A stretch of 64,000 bases of DNA, from NCBI RefSeq assembly GCF_015694465.1, contig NZ_JADQDO010000001.1, forward strand, positions 910,319 to 974,318, in the 5' to 3' direction. Shown here one piece after another: positions 48,629 through 56,299 of this stretch. Under the pieces are notes generated by a model. The model did not search any database and had not been told where the DNA came from. It was given only the letters and a program-made list of their open reading frames with translations. The number at the start of each line of letters is the position of its first letter. The stretch's first letter is position 1. Position numbers and translations under genes: made by a program. The stretch comes from Microvirga alba (GTDB lineage Bacteria; Pseudomonadota; Alphaproteobacteria; Rhizobiales; Beijerinckiaceae).

Positions 48629-49999
48629 TCAGAGCACGCCCAGATAGGAGGCGTATTCCGCATCCGTGACGCGGCGCGCCATCTTGTTGCGCTCTTGCCA
48701 TTTCACGGCCAGGAACACCTTGTGAAAATCGGTGCCTAGGCTGTCGCGAAGCACCTTGCTGTCACGGAACAGATCGATGGCCCAGTCCCAGTCGCTCGGC
48801 AGCGACTTTTCGGAAGAGGACTGTTCATAGGCACTCCCTCGCACAGGCGCTCCCGGGTCGCACTTGTTCTCCAGGCCATGCAGTACTCCGGCGATGATGG
48901 CGGCCAGCACCAGATAGGGGTTGCTGTCCGCTCCCGCGACACGGTGCTCGAAGCGCCGAGCCTTGTTGCTGCTGTTGGGGATGCGTATCGACGTGCTGCG
49001 GTTCTCATAGCCCCATGTCGCGTAGGTCGGCGCGTGGGTGCCCGCCTGGAAGCGACGGTAGCCGTTGAGGTTGGGCGCGAAGATCAGCATCGAGGTCGGC
49101 ATCATCTCCAGGACGCCGCCGACCGCGTGGCGCAGCGCGTCGGAGCCTGCTTCCGTGCCGTCGTCGAAGATATTGCGTCCGTCCCTATCCAGCGCACTGC
49201 AATGAATGTGGAAGCCTGAGCCCGACTGGTTGCCGTAAGGCTTCGGCATGAACGTCGCATGCAATTCGTGGCGGCGGGCGATGCTGCGCACGATGCGTTT
49301 GAAAAGCACCGCCTGGTCTGCGGCGAGGACCGGATCATCAATGTGCTCGAGATTGATCTCGAACTGGCCGGGACCGTTCTCCACGATGCAGGTGTCGCCT
49401 GGGATGCCTTGGGCTACGCAGGCATCGCGGATATCGGTGAAGACGCCGGAGAACTCTTCCAGCTCGTCCATGGAGTAAAGCTGTGATACCTCGATCGGAT
49501 AGCCCGATTCCGGCGCTGCGGGAGGGCGGGGGCGGCCGGTCTTCAGCACATCTCCGTCCATCAGATAGAATTCGAGCTCGGTAGCCACCACCAGCGTCAC
49601 TCCCATCGCCTTGGCGCGCTCGACCTGACGCGTGAGAACCTGGCGCGGATCGACCATGAAGGGTGTGCCGTCAGGATTGTTCATGGACAGGAGCATCTGG
49701 GCCCGCGGACGGGATGCCCACGGCACCGAAACGATCCCTGCGCCGCAGGGCATGCATGAGCCGTCGCTGTCGCCCGTTTCCCAAATGAGACCGCTATCGT
49801 TCACGTCCTCGCCCCAGATATCGAGGGCGAGCGCCGAAAGCGGCAGCTTCATTCCGATTTCATACAGGCGATCCAGGCTGGAAACAGGAACACGCTTGCC
49901 GCGCAGGATCCCGTTCAAATCGGAGACCAGAAGGTCGATCTCCTCGATCTTGTCATTTCGGCGCAAGAACTCGCGCGCGCTATCACGGTCTAACGACAC
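48629..49999 (-). CDS. puuA: Glutamine synthetase family protein, gamma-glutamylputrescine synthetase-like
   Basis: A 456-residue glutamine-synthetase-fold ligase that in the Puu pathway joins glutamate to putrescine with ATP. Motifs are IVENGPGQFEINLEH, the ATP/metal segment HATFMPKPYGNQSGSGFHIHCS and NLNGYRRFQAGTHAPT. It lacks an obvious adenylylation-site loop of classic GlnA, and the N-terminus matches PuuA/YcjK-type proteins. The GTG at 49999 is chosen because CAAAGGGG lies 7 bases upstream; an ATG at 50035 has no such site. Confidence 0.87.
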   Translation of the reverse strand: MSLDRDSAREFLRRNDKIEEIDLLVSDLNGILRGKRVPVSSLDRLYEIGMKLPLSALALDIWGEDVNDSGLIWETGDSDGSCMPCGAGIVSVPWASRPRAQMLLSMNNPDGTPFMVDPRQVLTRQVERAKAMGVTLVVATELEFYLMDGDVLKTGRPRPPAAPESGYPIEVSQLYSMDELEEFSGVFTDIRDACVAQGIPGDTCIVENGPGQFEINLEHIDDPVLAADQAVLFKRIVRSIARRHELHATFMPKPYGNQSGSGFHIHCSALDRDGRNIFDDGTEAGSDALRHAVGGVLEMMPTSMLIFAPNLNGYRRFQAGTHAPTYATWGYENRSTSIRIPNSSNKARRFEHRVAGADSNPYLVLAAIIAGVLHGLENKCDPGAPVRGSAYEQSSSEKSLPSDWDWAIDLFRDSKVLRDSLGTDFHKVFLAVKWQERNKMARRVTDAEYASYLGVL

Positions 50000-50108
50000 G
50001 CTATACCCCTTTGTTGCCGCCCGATCTGAAGGCATGAAGGCCGGGCTTAGACCGCCAGAGCAGGTGGTCTTTGGAACTTTTGAAGCGCCATGCCATATGT
50101 GTGCCGAT

Positions 50109-50121
50109 AATGTGATCAAAA
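50109..50121. promoter_or_regulatory. Putative GntR operator in the puuA-gntR divergent region
   Basis: The 13-base sequence AATGTGATCAAAA, centred on palindromic TGATCA, is repeated exactly at 51015-51027 upstream of the aldehyde dehydrogenase gene. It is AT-rich and sits between the two divergent starts. Confidence 0.6.
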
Positions 50122-50174
50122 ATCTTAAGGGGCGTCAAGTTTACGTTAAGTAATGCATAGGAGAACAAGAGAAG

Positions 50175-50957
50175 ATGAGTTCAAAAGGACACGGTAAAAG
50201 TCCTGCGAATCGGACAGGGCGGGGCGCTCGGAAAGAGCCTGCTTCGCGCCTCGACCTGCCATTGCTTCCCAGATCCGAGAAGGAGACCGCCAGTCAAACC
50301 GTCTACCGTTGCCTGAGGCATGCTGTGATGATCGGGCGCATTCCGCCTGGACGGGCGTTGACCATACGTGAGATCGCCGAGACGCTGAACGTGAGCATGA
50401 TGCCGGTACGTGAAGCCTTGCGCCTGCTTTCCGCGGAGCGCGCGCTTGAGGTGCGGGACAACCGTCGCGTTCAGGTGCCGCACATGACGGCATCACGCTT
50501 CCGCGAGTTGTGCGAACTGCGCGTCGTGCTTGAAACCCATGCGGCGCTTGGGGCGATGCCGTATGTCAGGGGTGACCGCATTGCTGTTCTCGAAGGGCTC
50601 GATCGGCGTATCGACGAGGCCAACCTGCGCGACGATTTCGAACAGGCCATTGCGCTGAACCAGGATTTTCACCGAACGATCTACACCGCGAACCCGGATC
50701 AGGAGAGTCTCCCTCTGATCGAGAGCGTATGGCTCCAGCTTGGACCGTTTATACGCATCGCCCTTTCGCGGCTGGAGGACTTCTATCGGATCGATCGTCA
50801 CGCCGAAGCAATGGCGGCGCTGCGTCGTCAGGATCCCATCGGTTTGCGCGTTGCGATCGAGGCGGACATCCGCGACGGCATCATGCATGTGAGCGCGGAT
50901 GATCTTCTTAACGCCTATTTGGAAGGCGGTCGGCGCGCGTCAGCTGTCGACCCGTGA
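50175..50957 (+). CDS. GntR family transcriptional regulator (FCD domain)
   Basis: A 260-residue FadR-subfamily regulator. The winged helix (about 40-105) contains GRALTIREIAETLNVSMMPVREALRLLSAERALEV. The FCD ligand-binding domain (about 110-250) has LCELRVVLETHAAL, NQDFHRTIY and the long helices around HAEAMAALRRQDP. It is divergent from puuA and upstream of the aldehyde dehydrogenase, so it likely controls the polyamine genes. The ligand, perhaps putrescine or a pathway intermediate, is inference. Confidence 0.93.
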   Translation: MSSKGHGKSPANRTGRGARKEPASRLDLPLLPRSEKETASQTVYRCLRHAVMIGRIPPGRALTIREIAETLNVSMMPVREALRLLSAERALEVRDNRRVQVPHMTASRFRELCELRVVLETHAALGAMPYVRGDRIAVLEGLDRRIDEANLRDDFEQAIALNQDFHRTIYTANPDQESLPLIESVWLQLGPFIRIALSRLEDFYRIDRHAEAMAALRRQDPIGLRVAIEADIRDGIMHVSADDLLNAYLEGGRRASAVDP

Positions 50958-51000
50958 GTAAAAGGGACTGCGCTTCCTTCGGATACTGAGAGGTGTGTAG

Positions 51001-51027
51001 TTGACAGTGCAAAAAATGTGATCAAAA
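51001..51027 (+). promoter_or_regulatory. aldH promoter with second GntR-operator copy
   Basis: TTGACA at 51001-51006 is a consensus -35 box. The repeat AATGTGATCAAAA (51015-51027) covers the spacer and the expected -10 region (AAAATT/TTTAAT around 51024-51033). The overlap is compatible with repression by the adjacent GntR protein. Confidence 0.6.
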
Positions 51028-51070
51028 TTTAATACCCGTTACAATAGCACTCCCTGAAGGAGGCGTCTGC

Positions 51071-52585
51071 GTGGCCCACGATCAACCGAGCAAAATTGAC
51101 TGGCGCACCCGCGCCGAGCGCGTCATCTCCGCGAGCATCGAAGGACGCGCATTCATTGACGGGCGTTATCGCGGTGCTGTGAGCGGAGAGATCTTCAGCG
51201 CCGTCAGCCCCGTGGACGGGCGGGTACTCGCGGAGGTCGCCGCATGCGACGCGGCAGATGTGGATCTCGCGGTTGTGGCGGCGCGGCGCGCCTTCGAGGA
51301 TGGTCGCTGGTCCCGCCTGTCTCCGGCCCGGCGAAAGGAGGCGCTGCTCGCTTTCGCGCAGCTGATCCTCGACAACCGCGACGAACTCGCTTTGCTCGAG
51401 ACCCTCGACATGGGCAAGCCTATCTCCGACAGCCTTGCCATCGACGTTTCGGCTACGGCGCGTTGCTTCAAGTGGTTCGCGGAGGCCATCGACAAGGTCT
51501 ACGGCGAAGTGGCCCCGACTGCGGATGACGTGCGCGCGACCATCACCCGCGAGCCTCTCGGGGTTGTGGCGGCTGTTGTGCCGTGGAACTTTCCGATGAT
51601 CATGGCGGCGTGGAAGCTCGCGCCTGCGCTAGCCACCGGCAATTCGGTGATCCTGAAACCTGCCGAACAATCGAGCTTGACGGCGCTTCGCCTCGCAGCC
51701 CTGGCCCAGGAGGCTGGGCTCCCGAATGGCGTTTTCAATGTGGTTCCGGGCGCCGGCGCGAGTGCGGGCAGGGCGGTCGGGCTACATCCCGATATCGACG
51801 GCGTCTTCTTCACCGGATCGACGGAGGTCGGCAAATACTTTCTTCAATATTCCGGTCAGAGCAATCTCAAGAAAATTGGTTTGGAATGCGGCGGAAAATC
51901 CGCCCACATCATCCTCGATGACTGCGGCAGCCTCGATGTCGCGGCGGATACCGCCGCCGGGGCGATCTTCTTCAACCAGGGTGAAATGTGTACAGCAGGC
52001 TCGCGCCTGATCGTTCATGAGGCGGTGAAAGACCGGGTGTTGGATCGGGTTGTGAGCCAGATGGATGGCTACCGCCCAGGGGATCCGCTCAATCCCGACA
52101 CCCGGATGGGAGCGCTCGTGGACGAGGCCCACACCGAGAAGGTGCTCGGCTACATCAAGATCGGTCAGGCCGAGGGCGCGAAGCTCGTGCGCGGCGGCGG
52201 CCGGGCGCGTCAGGACAGCGGCGGCTGTTACGTCGAACCGACCGTTTTCGACGACGTCCGCAACAGCATGCGGATCGCCCGAGAGGAAATATTTGGCCCC
52301 GTCTTGAGCGTCATTAAGGTCAAGAGTGCCGAGGAAGCGGTGGCGGTCGCCAATGACAGCATCTATGGGCTCGCCGCCGCGGTGTGGAGCGACAACGTGA
52401 ACATAATCCACCGCGTCGCGCGTTCGCTCCGAGCGGGCGTGGTGTACATGAACTGTTATGACGCAGACGACATCACGGTTCCCTTTGGCGGCTACAAGCA
52501 GTCCGGCATCGGAAGGGACAAGTCGCTGCACGCCTTCGACAAATACACGGAACTGAAGACCTGCTGGATGCAGCTCAGAGGCTAA
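51071..52585 (+). CDS. puuC: Aldehyde dehydrogenase, PuuC-like
   Basis: A 504-residue NAD(P)-dependent aldehyde dehydrogenase. VVPWNFPMIMAAWKLAPALA and the Rossmann loop FTGSTEVGKYF are followed by the catalytic Glu in LECGGKSAHII, the nucleophilic Cys in FFNQGEMCTAGSRL and EEIFGPVLSVIKV. The N-terminus and the ending FGGYKQSGIGRDKSLHAFDKYTELKTCWMQL match gamma-glutamyl-aminobutyraldehyde dehydrogenases. Starts with GTG after GAAGGAGGCG. It would oxidise the product of the PuuB-like enzyme. Confidence 0.93.
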   Translation: MAHDQPSKIDWRTRAERVISASIEGRAFIDGRYRGAVSGEIFSAVSPVDGRVLAEVAACDAADVDLAVVAARRAFEDGRWSRLSPARRKEALLAFAQLILDNRDELALLETLDMGKPISDSLAIDVSATARCFKWFAEAIDKVYGEVAPTADDVRATITREPLGVVAAVVPWNFPMIMAAWKLAPALATGNSVILKPAEQSSLTALRLAALAQEAGLPNGVFNVVPGAGASAGRAVGLHPDIDGVFFTGSTEVGKYFLQYSGQSNLKKIGLECGGKSAHIILDDCGSLDVAADTAAGAIFFNQGEMCTAGSRLIVHEAVKDRVLDRVVSQMDGYRPGDPLNPDTRMGALVDEAHTEKVLGYIKIGQAEGAKLVRGGGRARQDSGGCYVEPTVFDDVRNSMRIAREEIFGPVLSVIKVKSAEEAVAVANDSIYGLAAAVWSDNVNIIHRVARSLRAGVVYMNCYDADDITVPFGGYKQSGIGRDKSLHAFDKYTELKTCWMQLRG

Positions 52586-52870
52586 GGACCGCGGACGCGC
52601 GCGGCCATGATGGCTAGGTGAACTTGTGCTCTCCTCAGTCTTTTTTGCTAAGTCGAGCGTCCATTCCGACCGTTGGCGGAGCCGAAGCTCTCGCCCCGTT
52701 TCCCGGACGGCGCCGGGCCCCGGGCTACGGTGAGGAGACGAACATTAGCCCGAGAGGCCGTGTTGGGCTTTGTGGGGTCAAGGTGCCTACACATTTTGCC
52801 CATCAGACGAGTTCCCGGAGATTAGCTAAGGATCAAGGGCACGCCCTGTACGTTATCATGCGAACGGCCT
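52586..52870. other. Intergenic region
   Basis: About 285 bases between the aldehyde dehydrogenase and the antiporter. No gene is supported; a promoter for the antiporter is expected here but not identified. Confidence 0.35.
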
Positions 52871-55177
52871 GTGGAGCTTACGCCGCTGCTTGATCAAAAT
52901 ACCAAATCTCTCGCGCTCATCTCGAGGTGGTCCTGCTCTCGATGGCGGAGCTTCTGTTGGGCCGCCATTCTTTCGCTCCCGGCCACGCCCTCTCTTGCCG
53001 CTGGAGAGGGGCATTCAGGCGCGTCAGAAGTCACGTTTCTGGTGCAGATCCTTTTACTACTGACGGTGGGCCGCTTACTCGGTGAAGCCATGCAGCGTAT
53101 TGGTCAGCCCGCTGTCATGGGCCAACTGATCGCTGGGGTTCTGCTCGGTCCATCTGTTTTTGGCGCTTTCTGGCCAGAGGCCCAGACGCTCATCTTTCCA
53201 CCGGACCGAGACCAAAAGGCGATGATCGATGCGGTCTCGCAGCTTGGAATTCTCATGCTTCTGCTCCTCACCGGGATGGAAACTGATCTCAAATTGGTCG
53301 GGAAGGTGCGAAGAGCCGCTTTAAGCGTGTCGCTGACCGGTATCGCCGTCCCGTTTCTGTGCGGCTTCGCTTTGGGCGAGTTGCTGCCAGACTCCATGTT
53401 GCCCAGGCCTGAGACCCGGCTCGTCACCTCGCTCTTCCTGGGCACAGCACTTTCGATTTCGTCGGTGAAGATCGTGGCCATCGTTGTGCGTGAGATGGGC
53501 TTTCTCCGTCGCAAGGTCGGACAAGTCATCCTTGCCGCTGCCATTATCGACGACACGATCGGATGGGTCATTATCGCGATCATTTTCGGTATCGCGCTCC
53601 ACGGCTCCCTCGATATCTGGAGCCTTGGCAGGAGCATCGTTGGCGTAATCCTCTTTCTGGCCTTGAGCTTCACGGTCGGGCGACGGCTTGTGCTTACAAT
53701 CATACGTCGAGTGAACGATTATTCGGTGAGCGAGGTCCCGGTGATCACCGCCATCCTGGTGATTATGGCGGGCATGGCCCTGATTACCAATGCCATCGGG
53801 GTTCACACCGTTCTCGGCGCGTTCGTGGCCGGAATTATCGTCGGGCAATCCCCGATACTGACCGGGCACATCGAAGAACAACTGCGTGGGCTGATCGTCG
53901 CCTTGTTCATGCCCGTGTTCTTCGGATTGGCTGGCCTCGGCGCCGATCTGACGATCCTTAAGGACCCGCATCTTCTTCTGCTGACCGCCGGGCTTGTCCT
54001 GATTGCAAGCGTGGGCAAGTTCGGTGGCGCATTCCTCGGTGGTACCATCGGAGGCTTGACGAGGTCCGAGGCACTGGCTCTGGCGTGCGGGATGAATGCG
54101 CGCGGTTCGACGGAGGTCATTGTCGCCTCAATCGGCCTCTCGATGGGAGCACTTAGTCAGGACCTCTTTACGATGGTCGTCGCCATGGCCGTGTTAACGA
54201 CCATGGCTATGCCTCCAATGCTTCGTGTCGCCCTGGAGCGGCTGCCCCTCACCGACGAGGAACGAGCCCGGATCGAACAGGAAGGCTTCGAAGCAGGAGG
54301 TTTCGTACCACAGCTTGAGAGAATTCTCGTCGCAGCCGACGGGAGCGCCACAGGAAAGCTTGCCTCACGTCTCGCTGGATTGATCGCTGGCCTGAGAGGC
54401 ATGCCGATGACCGTCCTGCAGCTCACGGCCGAAAACCTGCAGCCGGAATTGGTAGCAAAGGCGCCTCTGAGGGCTCCCGAAGTTGGTGCAACGGCAGCAA
54501 CCCAGATCGCAGCGGTGGTTGAACCTGAGCCTGCCATCAGGGAGGCGCTCGACATTGAGGTGGCTGTGACCGATTCCTCGACTCGAGCCGATGAGGCTGT
54601 CGCCGCCGAAGCGCGGAAGGGTTTCGACCTGCTCGTGATCGGCCTCGGGTCGACCGTTGATCCACAAGGTGGATTCCACAGCGATGTGACTCTGGCGGCG
54701 AGCCACTTTGTTGGGCCACGCGCAATTGTTGCTGCGCGAGGTGTGCACGAAGCTGCGCCGATGGAAGCAAGGCTCAATATTCTTGTGCCGGTGATCGGGA
54801 CAAAAGTGTCCCGTCGGGCAGCAGAGGTGGCGTTCGCCATCGCGTGCGCAAGCAATTCCTCAGTGACTGCCGTTTACGTCTCGAATGCAAGCCACCACAT
54901 CGACCGTCGACGGCGCGCGCGCGACACACGGGAGCAGGACGAGGCGATTCTGAAAGATCTCACCCGTCTTGGCCAACGCTACGGTGTCGGAGTGCACACC
55001 GCGATCCGGATTAAACTGGCCCCCGAGGACGCCATTTTGCGCCAGGCCCGCATAGGGGGACATAACTTGATCATCATGGGCGTCACGGAGCGTCCGGGCG
55101 AAAGGCTGGCGTTCGGAAACGTGGCCAGTGCCATTCTCGAATCCGCCGATTGCTCCGTCATGTTCGTCGCAACATGA
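52871..55177 (+). CDS. Cation:proton antiporter fused to universal-stress-type domains
   Basis: A 768-residue CPA2-type monovalent cation/proton antiporter. A possible signal-like N-terminus ends SLPATPSLAAGEGHS (about 35-50). Then come about 12 hydrophobic segments (for example FLVQILLLLTVGRLLGEAMQRIGQPAVMGQLIAGVLLGPSVFG and the ion-site helix AAAIIDDTIGWVIIAIIFG). The C-terminal part holds two USP-like alpha/beta units (about 475-620, starting RILVAADGSATGKLASRLAG, and about 640-768, starting LNILVPVIGTKVSRRAAEVA). Start GTG 52871 is uncertain. Likely role: ion/pH homeostasis. Confidence 0.87.
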   Translation: MELTPLLDQNTKSLALISRWSCSRWRSFCWAAILSLPATPSLAAGEGHSGASEVTFLVQILLLLTVGRLLGEAMQRIGQPAVMGQLIAGVLLGPSVFGAFWPEAQTLIFPPDRDQKAMIDAVSQLGILMLLLLTGMETDLKLVGKVRRAALSVSLTGIAVPFLCGFALGELLPDSMLPRPETRLVTSLFLGTALSISSVKIVAIVVREMGFLRRKVGQVILAAAIIDDTIGWVIIAIIFGIALHGSLDIWSLGRSIVGVILFLALSFTVGRRLVLTIIRRVNDYSVSEVPVITAILVIMAGMALITNAIGVHTVLGAFVAGIIVGQSPILTGHIEEQLRGLIVALFMPVFFGLAGLGADLTILKDPHLLLLTAGLVLIASVGKFGGAFLGGTIGGLTRSEALALACGMNARGSTEVIVASIGLSMGALSQDLFTMVVAMAVLTTMAMPPMLRVALERLPLTDEERARIEQEGFEAGGFVPQLERILVAADGSATGKLASRLAGLIAGLRGMPMTVLQLTAENLQPELVAKAPLRAPEVGATAATQIAAVVEPEPAIREALDIEVAVTDSSTRADEAVAAEARKGFDLLVIGLGSTVDPQGGFHSDVTLAASHFVGPRAIVAARGVHEAAPMEARLNILVPVIGTKVSRRAAEVAFAIACASNSSVTAVYVSNASHHIDRRRRARDTREQDEAILKDLTRLGQRYGVGVHTAIRIKLAPEDAILRQARIGGHNLIIMGVTERPGERLAFGNVASAILESADCSVMFVAT

Positions 55178-55319
55178 CGGGGCGATCCATTTCTCATGCC
55201 TACATTCGCCGGTACATCTCGATGACACGCCGGCATTCCTCCGGCTGGCAAGAGATCGCGTCCGCCGGGATGGGGACGCTTCGCGTCGACGGCATGGAAA
55301 GCAGAGCCGATCGGCTCGT

Positions 55320-55650
55320 TCAACTTCGAAAGCCGCCCGGGACCTCGGTTACAAACCGTTTCCGCAACCGTCCGGCAACCTGTCCTAACCCTACGTGAAT
55401 CTCCTCGGCGTCCGTCTTGGGCCCTGTACCTATTGCGGTTTTTGCGAACGGTTCGGCTGCGGGAATTACTCAAAGGCAAGCCCGCAGACGACAATCCTGT
55501 CCGTTTTGATGCGCAAATCGAACTTCGTGCCTCTGGACAATAGCGAGGTCACCCGCATTAACGTCGACAAGTCAGGCCAACAGACGACTGGGGGTCACCT
55601 TCGTCGATCCGTCAGGGGCTGTCGGCGCCGCCGAGGTTCAACGAGTAAGA
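55320..55650 (+). pseudogene. GMC oxidoreductase fragment (disrupted)
   Basis: A piece of a GMC-type flavoprotein (gluconate 2-dehydrogenase large-subunit-like) reads DLGYKPFPQPSGNLS, then a TAA stop at about 55386, then PYVNLLGVRLGPCTYCGFCERFGCGNYSKASPQTTILSVLMRK. This continues to EVTRINVDKSGQQTTG. A frame change near 55590 carries on with GVTFVDPSG. Both ends of the gene are missing, so it is nonfunctional. It is followed by an IS110 fragment. Confidence 0.85.
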
Positions 55651-55744
55651 ACGGAGCTGATGAAGAGAAGCGACTGAAGATACCGCAAGAGCCTTCCAGA
55701 CGCGCGACGAAATAACTTTCTCACGCATTGGCATGAAGCCTGCG

Positions 55745-56094
55745 AAAGCAGCCATCCGAGGAAGGTGCGTTTGAGCATCTCGGTGTCGACCCGGTCGATC
55801 TTGGCGCGCCGATGCTCGCATGACACGGCGACGTTTGACGGATGGATCACGTAGGCCTGATGTGGCGTGTGTTAACCACCGGGCGAGCCAAAGCCCGTCA
55901 TGACCGGCCTCAACGGCAACGGCTACACGCGTGATCTTGCAGCCGACGATTCCTGCCTCTGGATGCCATCTGCGAAGTAACGCTGGCAAGGCATTCTTAT
56001 CGACAGCCAGCTTCTTAAGCGGCTGACGGTTCACACTAGGTACGATGCCGGCGACGAGCCAACTCCACAGGCTCATCTCCACGACTGCGAACAA
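55745..56094 (-). pseudogene. IS110-family transposase fragment
   Basis: Minus-strand pieces of the IS110 DEDD N-terminal domain are SWLVAGIVPSVNRQPLKKL, KITRVAVAVEAGHDGLWLARWL and, in another frame, VIHPSNVAVSCEHRRAKIDR continuing to VDTEMLKRTFLGWL. The frameshift is near 55860, and the C-terminal Ser-transposase part is absent. It is a dead remnant between the GMC fragment and the autotransporter. Confidence 0.85.
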
Positions 56095-56299
56095 CGTCGA
56101 GTTCGCTCGAAAGGAACCAGAAATCGGCTCAGATCATCGACTGGCAATGGGAGCGCTCCTTCGGAAACACGGCCGGTTCAGGGTCGGCATCCGCAACCCT
56201 TCACAAAACCGGAAGCACGTGCTTGCCCGAAGGCAGGCGTTCGTCGCTGCGATGGCTAGGTCACATGGCCCAATCACCATGGGCAAGCCTGCGAGACCC

